Source: Stenocarpella maydis (lineage: Eukaryota > Ascomycota > Sordariomycetes > Diaporthales > Diaporthaceae). Taken from it: a stretch of 64,000 nucleotides of DNA. Numbering within the stretch: position 1 is the stretch's first letter; the number at the start of each line of letters is the position of its first letter. The position numbers were made by a program, and so were the translations under genes. This document shows, one piece after another, positions 1 through 9,200 of this stretch. The notes beneath the pieces were generated by a model. The model was not told the origin of the DNA, did no database searches, and was given only the letters and a program-made list of their open reading frames with translations. Location of the stretch: positions 1-64,000 of the forward strand of contig NQMI01000022.1 of the NCBI GenBank assembly GCA_002270565.1, written 5' to 3'.

Positions 1-94
1 CAATCGTCCGAATTCGCCTCAGAGCACCATACTGCGACCCTGCCGAAACACACACACGCTGAACTGAATGCTATTCTATAGCACAAATTCATCA
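1..94 (+). mobile_element. 3' end of an LTR (family A), cut by the window edge
   Basis: These bases repeat almost exactly at 6954-7044, the last part of the LTR described there. The copies differ by a few substitutions and by the length of a short AC run. The shared block ends in ATCA, a normal LTR 3' end (..CA). The rest of the element, if any, lies left of the window. Confidence 0.75.
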
Positions 95-321
95 GAAGAC
101 TGTATAGATCTCTTGTTGACTTGCGCGATTTAGCCTTAGAGTTAACTGGATTGTTTATTGGTTTTATTCGTCCATCCTAGTTAGTGGGGCCCTTACCCTA
201 ACCCTGTTTGTTTAATGTATTACTATTGGCTTGGGTGGGGAAATGTTTCTGGGTTTCTAATGTAGCTGTCTGGGGTTGTCTTCTGCGGTAGTCATCAGCT
301 GATGGATGCGGGTTCATAACA
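95..321 (-). mobile_element. Truncated LTR (family B), minus strand
   Basis: Read on the minus strand from 321, the segment begins TGTTATGAACC and about 105 bases later has a telomere-like GGGTTAGGGTAAGGG followed by CCCAC. The complete solo LTR at 22950-23397 has the same start and the same inner motif at similar spacing, so this is a 5' portion of a family-B LTR. It abuts the family-A LTR end at 94, so one probably truncated the other. Confidence 0.55.
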
Positions 322-693
322 GTAGTCTCTAAGAGTAGGTTTAAATTAGGTAAGGGCATTTTCCTTAAGCTAATATTTAGTAAAGATAATCTTATTATAA
401 TTAGTTCTAAACTAAAGTTTATAATACTTAAAGTAAGTATAGCACTAAATAAGGAATCTTTAGAGGGTTCCCTTATCTCTTTTATAGGGGCTAGGCTTAT
501 CTATTTTATGAGCTTTAGCTTATTAAATTATATAGAGATAATTAATTTCATATTGGAGGGCTCCAATTTATAGAGCTATCTCTTAAGCATTTATACTCTA
601 GGCGTGTTTATTATTAGAGGAGGTGGTTAATATTGTATCTTTGTATTACTTAGTTAGTTATATATATAGCTATTCTGAATAAAAGTTATTAAA
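322..693. other. AT-rich, RIP-like degenerate repeat DNA
   Basis: Very AT-rich sequence without an ORF of note, lying between two minus-strand family-B LTR copies. It could be what is left of an internal region, but at about 370 bp it is far too short for an intact retrotransposon. No coding motif is readable. Confidence 0.5.
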
Positions 694-1164
694 ATGTAAT
701 AATTATACTAAACCTTTATAGGACTTAGTAGGTAATCTATAGGGTTTATATTAGTAGAGTAGCATAAAAGTAATATTTTATTAAGTTCTAATAAATAAAG
801 ATACTATTTATAAAGAGGGTATAATTAGAAGCTATAAAGCTATCTAGTTAATAGGACTCAATACTTAAATTAATGATTAAAGAGTTCATTTTATAAAAGC
901 TATTTATTATAGTGATAACTATATTTATATATATATTCTAACTCTTTATCTATTATTAATAAGATTGATAGTAATTCTATTAATTAAGTATTGCTTAATA
1001 GAATTAATACTAATTCCATTAATTATAATGGGTCCCTAGCCCTAGCCCTATATATGTGCTGACTCTTTATCCTAGTGCCGGTGGGGCAGCGTTGTGACTC
1101 CTGATTCTGCTTTCCTTGGTCCTGCAGATGGGTCCCTGGGGTGCCATCGTGTTGGCTCATAACA
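694..1164 (-). mobile_element. RIP-degraded LTR (family B), minus strand
   Basis: Read from 1164 on the minus strand the segment starts TGTTATGAGCC and ends ...TAATTATTACA at 694. It aligns along its length with the solo LTR at 22950-23397: the GGCACTAGG block, a telomere-like GGGCTAGGGCTAGGG, and the final block around AACCTTTAT. The part below about 1020 is strongly AT-shifted by transitions while the start is still GC-rich, as expected for uneven RIP. No matching 5-bp duplication was found at its edges. Confidence 0.65.
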
Positions 1165-2071
1165 GGTGGCCACTTCCTGGTCCTGGCCACTTCCTGGTAC
1201 CCTACGTTGTATGCAAGAGAAAAGAAAGCAGCTGGTTGCTTTATATAGTAGATACTCATAATATTTCTGTATGGCGGCTGTTTACTTTAGTTAGGACTCA
1301 GGAAATACCCAAGTACTAAGCACCTTTTGACGGCAGATACTGAGGAAGCAGTGTTGATTGATTCCTAGACACAGAACCCAGTCAGGCAACGTCAAGTCTC
1401 AAACCTCAGTTCGAGAAAATCCGCGACTAAAAAGGAAGGAAAGAATCATCTAGCAGCCAAATATCACAACCCCGATAATATACCTGGCCAGGGCGTCTGT
1501 TGCAGGCATCGCAGTATGTCGGGCTTACACAATTAGTTGGCGACGCCTCCACTCGAGGCCATCCGTTAATGCATGTGGCCACTAAGTAACTATAGACATA
1601 GCTGGCGCTGCAAAAATGCCGGGGGAAACTGGGAAAGACAGCCGCGCTGGAAGCTCACGTGATGTGGCAAGAACCCAAAGCTCGGAGCTGTAAGAGGCGA
1701 GCTCAATTCGGGGGAAGTTCTACGTAACGATTTGAATTTTCTGCTCAAAAATACTGTATAGGTCTTTTGAGCCAGGTTTATACCTATTCTAATCATTCTC
1801 ATCTTTCCACCTTCGGGTCTCAAACGTAGTCCTGCCAAGTGGTCCCTGCTCTGAAGTCCTCAAACCGGTGTTGCGATTGAACATGTTCTGCCCCTATATC
1901 CACATCTCCTCAACCACGCCCTTGAGCGTCTCCATCAAATAGAGAGACGTCATGGAGGAATAATACGGTATCTTTGTTATAATCAAATTCTTCTGCTCCA
2001 ACCCACCTAGCGCAGTGTTTGGACTGGTCCAGCACCCAGGGTCCTCGATTCTCGCAGGAAGGTTGGCCGGC
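1165..2071. other. Intergenic, no gene seen
   Basis: Mixed-composition DNA next to the LTR remains. Only short unsupported ORFs occur (for example minus 1590-1838), without recognisable motifs, introns or signal peptide. Confidence 0.4.
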
Positions 2072-2506
2072 TCAGCATAAGATATATAAACTCAGACCAA
2101 GACTGCTTAGGCCCAGGAAATACCCACCCATGGGTAATCTGACAGTAAAGTCTGACGCGATGGACTTAGGCAGCCGTGGCTCACAGTCTATTCGAATGAC
2201 CAGAGTCATTCCTCGGAGACCCCTAAGGGGAGGCTTAGACAGCATCGATTCGGGTTTTGCAACGTCTCTCCAGTCACTATTCTTTGGATGACCGAGGTTG
2301 GATCCCACAAAAGAAATACCATCCCAGTCATCATAGCCGCTGTTCGGTGATGAGCCAGCCGAGTAAGCCTGGGAACGGCTGTGCAGAAACAGGTGATCAC
2401 CTGGTTGCTTGGCTTTGGGGCTAATAGGCCGAGGACTACGGCCCAGCCTTTCTAGCGCGTTTCTAGTGAAGCCTGAAGGATTTCTGCCTTGCATCGTTCC
2501 AGTCAT
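2072..2506 (-). CDS. Orphan ORF, doubtful hypothetical protein (144 aa)
   Basis: A continuous minus-strand reading frame in relatively unmutated DNA. The product is Ser/Pro/Arg-rich in its first 60 residues, with a hydrophobic, Gly/Leu-rich C-terminal 25 residues. I recognise no family. It would be divergently transcribed from the Gly/His-rich gene at 2694. It could be chance; the main reason to list it is its length in a neighbourhood where other frames are broken. Confidence 0.2.
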   Translation of the reverse strand: MTGTMQGRNPSGFTRNALERLGRSPRPISPKAKQPGDHLFLHSRSQAYSAGSSPNSGYDDWDGISFVGSNLGHPKNSDWRDVAKPESMLSKPPLRGLRGMTLVIRIDCEPRLPKSIASDFTVRLPMGGYFLGLSSLGLSLYILC

Positions 2507-2599
2507 TTCGAGTGGACCAACACTGTCGCTTAATACACTGAGGCTTTTTACGACAGGAAGAAGGCATGTGGCAGGTGGCGTGTTACAGCCTCCATTGGA

Positions 2600-2610
2600 T
2601 TATATTTAAG
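2600..2610 (+). promoter_or_regulatory. Possible TATA box for the gene at 2694
   Basis: A TATATTTAAG sequence lies about 90 bases before the ATG at 2694 and is followed by a CT-rich then CAACACAAAATAG-type leader, an arrangement common in fungal promoters. This is pattern recognition only. Confidence 0.35.
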
Positions 2611-2693
2611 AGATCCTCTCCCAGTAACATCATTGTAGTCGCCACCCCAGCCTGAATCAGACATCCACAAACTAGTTTCAACACAAAATAGAA

Positions 2694-3163
2694 ATGTGTC
2701 TCAGGAAGGTGAGTCTGCGAAGAATCTTATTGGAAAGTCCAGAAACTTACATCACGTCCAGTCGGGATATAGTGAATCAGAGAAGCTGGCTGCTCGGCCT
2801 GCAAACAGACAACACAGGAATCACTATGGGACTGTACCTAAGAACACAACAAACTCTAAGCAGAAGCGAGCAAACGACAACGCAGAGCTCGCTGCAAATG
2901 GTCTGCAGGCCGGCGTAGAGCTTTTTGATCGCAGAAGTGATCATTATCATGGTACTAGCGGGGGGCATCACCACCATCACGACCATCACTATCCGACTCA
3001 TGGTCATCACGATGGCAGTGGATATTCAGGCGGCTGGCATTCTGGAGGGCATGACGGCGGAGGGTATTCCGGTGGTGGGCACTCTTGTGGTGGGCACTCG
3101 AGTGGGGGAGATGGAGGCGGCGGAGGAGGCGGAGATGGAGGCGGAGGAGGCGGCGGGAGTTGA
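2694..3163 (+). CDS. Predicted Gly/His-rich protein, two exons (138 aa)
   Basis: Proposed exons are 2694-2708 and 2762-3163. The only upstream ATG (2694) is in a different frame from the long ORF, but AAG|GTGAGT at 2709 and a TCCAG acceptor ending at 2761 define a 53-bp intron that joins the frames exactly, with a five-codon first exon. The product has a basic, polar N-terminal 70 residues, then a run of five His in GGHHHHHDHH, then Gly/His/Ser repeats of the YSGGWHSGG, YSGGGHS type, ending in pure Gly/Asp tracts. There is no signal peptide or membrane segment. His/Gly tracts could bind metal, but that is inference. The low-complexity tail makes the coding claim weaker than for the housekeeping genes. 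Confidence 0.4.
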
Positions 3164-3495
3164 TGGAATTGGTCCACTGTCAAAAAGACGGCTTTAGGAA
3201 ACCAGCCTTGGCTTTGTTCCATTGGTACCGAGTCGACAGAAACCAAAATCTCAGCCTGGTTGGACACTCGAGTTCTTTACTTACTCGTACCACCTTCCGT
3301 AGCCCAGCAGTTACTTAAACCCGGGTCCTCGTTGTATTCTGTGAGAGCTACCCTCGTCCTAATTAACACCCTTGGATGCTTGACTATGCGGAACTTGAGC
3401 CTGATTGAATCCTGGCTGGGAATTGGCACCTGCTCAGGATTACAATGACCTGCTGCAGTGCAGGCTATCTAAGCCACGTGGCTGGGGCATGTCAC

Positions 3496-3584
3496 TGTGT
3501 CGGAAAAACGAGACTGAGCCCCCCCCCGGCTAAATTAGCATTTGCCGCACTAACCACCCAAATTTTGGTGCAAAGTCAGGAAAC
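3496..3584 (+). repeat. Left terminal inverted repeat of the 3496-7930 element
   Basis: Matches the reverse complement of 7842-7930, with length variation in the C run and a few transitions. Confidence 0.8.
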
Positions 3585-3879
3585 TCACAATTCTCGCCTA
3601 GACAACAACTGCGACCCTATTCACGTCGCTAACGCCCCTGAATAGGCAAATGTAAGGGTCTCATAATGTGCCATCATCGCCTAACAAGCGATAAGCTCCA
3701 GCGGTTGGAGTTCTATTTACATTCTAACCTAGCACCACCTAATAAGTGGCTGCAGGCTGAATTCCGGGTTAATTGTATAACTATTCAGATATACTATTAG
3801 AGGGTTGCCACCAGCCAAACCGTCGCCTTACACATACCGTCACTATCGCTATCGAATGCAGTTAAGCTGGAGCAATAGG

Positions 3880-4722
3880 CCCTGGAGGTTTGTCAGCCTG
3901 ATTGCTTGGAATAAGGCCATAGAGCTCAACTAATGCATATATTATATGGGGTAGGAGCTTAAAGATCTTTTACTTATTAAGCCAGACCTATACCTTAATG
4001 AAATGCAGTATTTCCTCACCGAGCAGTTCCGAATCAACGTTACTATGAAGACGATAGGCAACGCCCTTAGGGCCTGTAGCTGGAGCAACAAACGGATACA
4101 CGTACTAGCCCGCCAGCGGGATAAGGGCATTCGCAACTACTACCTCTAGTAAGCAAATAAGCCAGGCCATATAGCTGATATGTTTGTTTTCCTTGATGAA
4201 TCAGGTCTCAATAAGTGTGATGGTGCTAGGAGGACGGGTTGGGCACCTCTTAGGTACACTCTACGGGTGGAAAGTCTTCTTAAGCGAGGCGCTTGCTGCT
4301 ATATCCTCCCAATAATCATGATTGATGGCTTGCTTACCGTCACAATATATAAGGGCTATATAATAAAAGAATTCTTCCTATAGTAGCTAGAGGAAAGCGT
4401 TTTACTAAAGATAAGCCCATACCCGGGCCCAAGGTTGATTATCATAATGGATAATGCTTCCTGGCACTACAGCAGGGAGATCTATGAGGCAATTAGTCAG
4501 AAAGGCGTAAAGTGGAAGTATCTACCCCCATACTCACCTGATTTTAACCTAATTGAGGCATATTTTGGTGATCTAAAGCATTATTTGCGTCGTTAGTACC
4601 AGTATAAGGCGTCTAACTATGACTCAGACAAGCGATTCGCGCAATTCTTATATTCTTGTGCCTAGGAGGTTGAGTCGAGAGTTAAGGCGATTTAGGGACA
4701 TTTCCGCTACGCATGGGTACCA
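3880..4722 (+). pseudogene. Tc1/mariner (DD34E) transposase, RIP-inactivated
   Basis: One plus-strand frame, broken by internal TAG/TAA codons, reads as a complete Tc1-like transposase. A helix-turn-helix part at about 3955-4145 includes LTEQFRINVTMKTIGNALRA. The first catalytic Asp is in VFLDESG (about 4185). The second is in IIMDNASWH (about 4450), and the Glu is in PPYSPDFNLIE, 34 residues later, so the triad is DD34E. The frame ends near 4722. Several stops are TAG in places where a Gln (CAG) would fit, the usual RIP outcome. The gene cannot be translated as it stands. I could not delimit its own terminal repeats with certainty. Confidence 0.85.
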
Positions 4723-4907
4723 TAAGAAAGAGCAGAATGAGGCGGTTATGATGGTACTGGTTAGAAGTTGTGAGGATGAGATTTGAAGGAGTTATGGTTA
4801 AGTGTTATTATGTGGGTTGAAGAGTGTTTTCTGTAACTAGTTGGGTTGGTAGCTAGGGGCCAACACAGATGAATTAGTGCCTTACGGTGGGCAAATATAC
4901 CTAATCG

Positions 4908-4935
4908 ATTTAGTGCCCTGCGCAGGGCACTAAAT
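4908..4935. repeat. Perfect 28-bp palindrome
   Basis: The sequence ATTTAGTGCCCTGC and its exact reverse complement lie back to back without a spacer. It follows the end of the Tc1-like pseudogene by about 190 bp, and a related half-site (AATTAGTGCC) occurs near 4872. It may be two transposon ends joined head to head, or a terminator-like hairpin of the element. Confidence 0.7.
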
Positions 4936-5255
4936 TCCTCAAATTTGCTACGTTTTTTACTTAAACCAAATAACTTTCCTCCTTTAGATTGCTTCCTATC
5001 GCTAACTATGTCTTCTCATGTGCCTAATGACTACTTTCTTTGCTTAGGAAGCCCCCTAGTAACTCATTAAATGAATCCTCTGCCTCAGCAGGCTATAATG
5101 GCGGGCTTCTGACCCTCTAGTGGAGTATTTGACCTATTCATAAGGCCTAGCATTAGATGAAGCTAATTAGTTAGTTAGGCAACCCTTACGGGCTTTATAG
5201 GATATGTACTGTTGATATCTGCCTGGCGGTTAACTTGCTGGCTGTTTGATAGCCC

Positions 5256-5765
5256 CTAGTGTGGCAGCAAGTCCTCCTCCTTGCTGCTATTATTAAAGAA
5301 GCTGCTGAGGTCCTCCTTCCCCTTTAGGTACGGCCTAATAAGTGTTCTGACCCTTATGATGTCTGGTAGACCCTGCTTGGTAAACGATATCTCCTCCTTC
5401 CCGTGGAGGCTATAAAGGTTAAGACCTTCCTGCTTTATAATCTTCTGAAGTTGCTTAAGCTGCTCCTTCTCTGATAGCTGCCTGAAGTGTGTCTGAAGCG
5501 CTTCTATGATGAATTTGCGATATAAGACTTTTTCATCCTTATCTACTTGTAGCGGTGATAATGATAGAATTACAAGCAGCCTCTGCTGCCATGGTGGGCT
5601 CCCTGGCGCTATCGTTGTTGCCGGCGCCGGCGAGGGCAGAGCTGGCAGCCCGTCAAACCTGTAAGAAGAAGCAGGCGCTACTGGTAATAGCGGTAGCCCC
5701 ATTAAGGCCGTTTGGCTATACCCAACTGCAGGCAAGTTAATATTAAATAATGGGTTAATAATCAC
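5256..5765 (-). CDS. Transposon-associated ORF, unknown function (169 aa)
   Basis: This open frame lies inside the inverted-repeat element. The first 60 residues are Pro/Ala-rich; residues about 70-130 look helical and charged (KDEKVLYRKFIIEALQTHF, then Lys/Gln/Glu-rich), suggesting a short coiled coil. I recognise no catalytic motif. It may be an exon or a surviving fragment of the element's own minus-strand gene, possibly continuous with the Glu/Lys-rich frame at 7237-7500. Confidence 0.35.
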   Translation of the reverse strand: MIINPLFNINLPAVGYSQTALMGLPLLPVAPASSYRFDGLPALPSPAPATTIAPGSPPWQQRLLVILSLSPLQVDKDEKVLYRKFIIEALQTHFRQLSEKEQLKQLQKIIKQEGLNLYSLHGKEEISFTKQGLPDIIRVRTLIRPYLKGKEDLSSFFNNSSKEEDLLPH

Positions 5766-6069
5766 ATTAATACTACTTTCCCTCTGCTTCTGTTTCCTCT
5801 GCTTCTTTTTGGGCGGGATAAGGCTGACTCTATTGTTATTAGGCTCCTTATTGGCTTCTGCTTAAGCTCTCTAGCGGTCTATAATGACTTCTGGTGGCCT
5901 CCGTAGTGCAGCTTCATCTGCTGCTATTGCTTAAGACCAGTCCCTTATATCCCTATCCAATAGACTTATATATATGCTATCCTTCTTAACAAAATACTAC
6001 TGCTATAGGGCGTCCCCCTTATTATGATAGCGATGATTTGCCCTGTAGTAAGACCCTAGCGTATAGTGC

Positions 6070-6451
6070 TGTTAAACGGAACCGCTCAGCAAGGAGTTAT
6101 CCTAGACTTCTTGTAAGGAGTTACCCTAGACTTTTTAGCAAGGAGTTACCCTAGACTTGCGAGTTAGGCGATTTTCGCTAAGTATGCCTAGTGCGTGCGT
6201 GATGCAAGATGAGTTTGGTGGCTGTGAGTTGATTATTTTGGCCTGTATTTGCACCTTAATTCAGACCTCTGCATTACCCTTATTTCTTACCCAAAAAGTA
6301 TATGACTTAGTGCATTGGATAGCCTGATTTCTGAAGTTTGTATGTACTTAATTTGGGCATTGCTAGGGCTATGGTTGGCTGGCTGCTTGGAACCAAAGAT
6401 GGTGTGTTGGAAGGGCGAATTTTCCGGCATTTGCAAATTTGCACCAGAGCC
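6070..6451 (+). mobile_element. Partial LTR (family A), first copy
   Basis: Starts TGTTAAACGG and matches the first about 400 bp of the complete LTR at 6453-7044, including a roughly 25-bp tandem repeat (AAGGAGTTACCCTAGACTT, three times). It stops at GCACCAGAGCC, immediately before the single undetermined base at 6452. Confidence 0.8.
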
Positions 6452-6452
6452 N
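6452..6452. other. Single N, probable assembly join
   Basis: The only ambiguous base in the window lies exactly where one LTR copy breaks off and the next begins. That is how a gap inside a repeat, closed by an assembler, usually looks. Confidence 0.8.
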
Positions 6453-7044
6453 TGTTAAACGGAACCGCTCAGCAGGGCGTTGGTACTCCGTGCAAGGAGT
6501 TACCCTAGACTTCGTTGTAAGGAGTTACCCTAGACTTCCTAGCAAGGAGTTACCCTAGACTTGCGAGTCAGGCGATTTTCGCTAAGTACGCCCAGTGCGT
6601 GCGTGACGCAAGATGAGTTTGGTGGCCGTGAGTCGATTATTTTGGCCTGCATTTGCACCTTAATTCAGACCTCTGCATTACCCTTATTTCTTACCCAAAA
6701 AGTATATGACTTAGTGCATTGGATAGCCTGATTTCTGAAGTTTGTATGTACTTAATTTGGGCATTGCTAGGGCTATGGTTGGCTGGCTGCTTGGAACCAA
6801 AGATGGTGTGTTGGAAGGGCGAATTTTCCGGCATTTGCAAATTTGCACCAGAGCCGACCGCAGCGTGCCCAGGGGTGAGACGACGTCGGAGGGTATATAA
6901 GGAGGGCTTACAGAAGCCCAACTTAATTCAATACAAAGTTGTCCAGACCATTGTCAATCGTCCCAATTCGCCTCAGAGCACCACACTGCGACCCTGCCGA
7001 AACACACGCTGAACTGAATGCTATTCTATAGCACAAATTCATCA
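6453..7044 (+). mobile_element. Complete LTR (family A)
   Basis: Runs from TGTTAAACGG to ...TTCATCA, with TG..CA ends. Its last about 91 bp recur at 1-94. It contains three tandem AAGGAGTTACCCTAGACTT units and, at about 6893-6901, a GTATATAAGG TATA-like box followed by a leader, consistent with the U3/R promoter of a retrotransposon. The plus and minus ORFs across 6691-7012 are chance frames in the LTR. The expected 5-bp duplication was not found at 6065-6069 versus 7045-7049. Confidence 0.75.
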
Positions 7045-7302
7045 GACTTATGATCTCTAAACCCTAATACTTATTATTAAATTATGTAGAGCAGTATATT
7101 AATCGTGTGAGATGAGAACTAGTCTTCTAACTAAGAATCTCTATAGTAGAAGTTAGAAGAACTTTGCCTAGTGGCGGCCATTATGGGCGACTTCTGATAA
7201 GCTGAATATTATCGCTAGCATTATCTGCTGGGGACCCTATATTAGGGGCAGAATCCTTAAATTTAGCAGCTTCTGGTTGGTCCTCCTCTTCCTCTTCCTC
7301 AC

Positions 7303-7390
7303 CACTAGGCTCTTCCTTACCACTAGGCTCTTCCTTACCACCAGGCTCTTCCTTACTACCAGGCTCTTCCTTACCACCAGGTATATCCTT
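7303..7390 (-). repeat. 18-bp tandem repeat (about five units) in a degenerate ORF
   Basis: On the minus strand the unit encodes GKEEPG/GKEEPS-type hexapeptides, flanked by an Ala/Arg/Lys-rich helical stretch upstream (ARDKAAAADRAA) and a Glu-rich stretch downstream. The frame is broken by a TAG upstream of the repeat, again at a likely former Gln codon. It is probably a linker or tail of a transposon protein. Confidence 0.6.
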
Positions 7391-7841
7391 ATTGTTGGCA
7401 ACTTTAGTAGTATTCTCTTGTGCCCTCTAAGCCGCACGGTCTGCTGCAGCAGCCTTATCCCGTGCAGACTTTAAGGTTGCCTGTGAGCGCTTCTAAGCGG
7501 TCTGCCGGGCCTCACTTGCTTTAGCCGTTGGCTTCCGGGCATATAACTGCCTAGGTGGTATAGCGTTATTATTAGCAAACTATATAATTCGGCTTCTGGA
7601 GCGGGTCTTATATGGTGAGCGTTAGGTAGGCCGGGCTGAATAGGTTAGTTAGAATACGTTATCTGCAAATTTAGCTGGGCTAACGCTACCTTATGCTAGG
7701 GCAAGCAGGTTTTATGTACCTTTACGGGATGGGCTCGAGTTAACCGCCTTGTATGGTATTATTATTACCCGTTTGGGTAACTAGTACGTGTTGTTGGCAA
7801 TAATGATGACATCAGAAGAGTTGTTCTGGTGAGGATTGTAT

Positions 7842-7930
7842 GTTTCCTGACTTTGCACCAAAATTTGGGTAGTCAGTGCGGCAAATGCTAATTTAGCCGG
7901 GGGGGGGCTCAGTCTCGTTTTTCCGACACA
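7842..7930 (-). repeat. Right terminal inverted repeat of the 3496-7930 element
   Basis: Reverse complement of 3496-3584. Ends ...TTTTTCCGACACA. Confidence 0.8.
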
Positions 7931-8112
7931 GCAGCGTTACATCGCTCCTGTAGGTTGGTCGCCAAATCATCCTGGTCAGGTCCTCCCAGGCTGCACGTTG
8001 CTCAGTCAGCAACCTCGCTTAGTCCATAGGCCTTGTCGTAAATTGATAATATATGCATTGAAAATCTCGAAATGAGCGTCCCGGACAGAGAGATAGGCAC
8101 CTCGGATCCTCT

Positions 8113-8472
8113 CTAGTTCGTCGCGCAGATCGACATACTGCCCCCGGAAAAGACGATATACATCAAACCAGCGTCCTCCGCCCGATATCCGGAGAAGTAC
8201 TTCGGCCCGGAGCTATCGTGCCCTAGCTGGACGACCACATCGTCCGCCATGGTGTATGAGAAGCCGTAGTTGCGCTCCTGGATGCTCAACCCTGTGGTCG
8301 GGAAGTACGGCATTGTGCCCGCGGCGACATTGTCATCCGGCTGGACGACCTTGCTTCCGGCGGGGGCTGCGACGGCCTGCGACGGCTCCTTCTGTGACGG
8401 TGAAGGCGAGCAGGGGCGGGATCGACGTGGGGGTTGGTGGCAGGGCCGCCGTGAAAAGGGGCGCCGGAGCAT
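8113..8472 (-). CDS. Hypothetical protein, possibly partial (up to 119 aa)
   Basis: GC-rich sequence just outside the transposon. The last about 65 residues (from MPYFPTTGLSIQE to the ending SMSICATN) look like a folded domain with well-used codons, whereas the first 50 are Arg/Pro/Ser-rich and may be intron or mis-framed DNA. An upstream exon in another frame is likely, but I could not place a convincing splice pair. No family recognised. Confidence 0.3.
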   Translation of the reverse strand: MLRRPFSRRPCHQPPRRSRPCSPSPSQKEPSQAVAAPAGSKVVQPDDNVAAGTMPYFPTTGLSIQERNYGFSYTMADDVVVQLGHDSSGPKYFSGYRAEDAGLMYIVFSGGSMSICATN

Positions 8473-8734
8473 GGCTCGCCGCTCGGGTCGTGACGCGTCT
8501 GAACTCGGCGCTGCTCAGGCGAGTGAGGGCATACATACCTAGGTATATACTGCGCCTTGCCCGTTGAACAGGACCTGGCCGCCCGCTGGCCCTAACATTA
8601 TCAGGGCCGTGCTCTACGCCAGTACAAGAAGCCATGAAGAAGCTCACCCAAGGATTGGCGATCATGAGAGGTCCCTTCTGCCGTACAAAGATTGGCGTAG
8701 GTATCAGCGCCAATCTGCCAAGTAATATCCCGGG

Positions 8735-8905
8735 ATGCTATCTTATGCCATCTATGACAATTCTACTGACCCCTATGAGCCCAACCTCCTGCTAGTGCGC
8801 CAAAATGGTGCTAGCAACCCAGAAGTTACGCTTATCCGCCTGCCTTATAAAATGAACATACTCACTCAGCTTGAAGGACTTCGATGGCCCAGCTCTGATC
8901 ATTGA
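8735..8905 (+). CDS. Short orphan ORF (56 aa)
   Basis: A single frame from ATG to TGA with protein-like composition (YDNSTDPYEPNLLLVRQNG, then EVTLIRLPYKMN). It has no signal peptide or Cys pattern and I recognise nothing. It may be a relic exon of a larger gene disrupted by neighbouring repeats. Confidence 0.2.
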   Translation: MLSYAIYDNSTDPYEPNLLLVRQNGASNPEVTLIRLPYKMNILTQLEGLRWPSSDH

Positions 8906-9034
8906 TGCTCGTCAAAGGCTGCGACCTCAACCTTGTCATCATCCTACGATATATGTCTGGCACCTGGGGTCCACGTGGAAACGAACCATGTCCACTTGAA
9001 GATGTACCTAGGTAGGGAGCTATTTGCCTATAGG

Positions 9035-9061
9035 TATATATATATATATATATATATATAT
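9035..9061. repeat. (TA)n microsatellite
   Basis: An uninterrupted run of about 13 TA units. Confidence 0.9.
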
Positions 9062-9200
9062 CCTTTATACGCTACACTGCCTAGCGGCGTTCTTGCTACA
9101 AGTTACTGATTTAGTGCTGTGCCTGAAGGATCAATGGACATAAGGGCAGGTGCGGGAAGGTACTTACTTTAAGGGTTGACTATAGAAATCGGTTTCCACG

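Larger units (their letters stand above)
3496..7930. mobile_element. Element bounded by about 89-bp terminal inverted repeats, carrying nested insertions
   Basis: The left end (3496-3584) begins TGTGTCGGAAAAACGAGACT and includes a long C run; the right end (7842-7930) is its reverse complement with only a few differences. This is the geometry of a DNA transposon. The span also holds a decayed Tc1/mariner transposase (about 3880-4722), two LTR copies (6070-7044) and degenerate minus-strand reading frames (5256-5765, 7237-7500) that may come from the element itself. I found no exact target-site duplication: the flanks are GGGCATGTCAC on the left and GCAGCGTTAC on the right. Superfamily undetermined; the C-rich ends resemble those of the element at 19046. 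Confidence 0.65.

Noticed and set aside
186..207. Interstitial telomere repeat (CCCTTACCCTAACCC)
   Set aside because: The same motif lies at the same place in other copies of a family-B LTR (near 1040 and 23080), so it belongs to the retroelement.
2925..3197. Plus-strand 90-aa ORF rich in Ile/Thr/Glu
   Set aside because: Another frame of the Gly/His-rich tract; low-complexity DNA is open in several frames.
3942..4136. Minus-strand ORF of 64 aa
   Set aside because: Antisense to the helix-turn-helix part of the Tc1-like transposase.
6691..7012. ORFs on both strands, 76 and 97 aa
   Set aside because: They lie inside an LTR; the matching part of the copy at 6338-6451 shows the same frame without any protein motif.
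7303..7390. CRISPR-like array
   Set aside because: The units are contiguous 18-bp repeats without spacers and encode a peptide repeat.
8256..8567. Plus-strand ORF of 103 aa
   Set aside because: Arg/Gly/Cys-rich frame opposite the more protein-like minus-strand ORF at 8113-8472.
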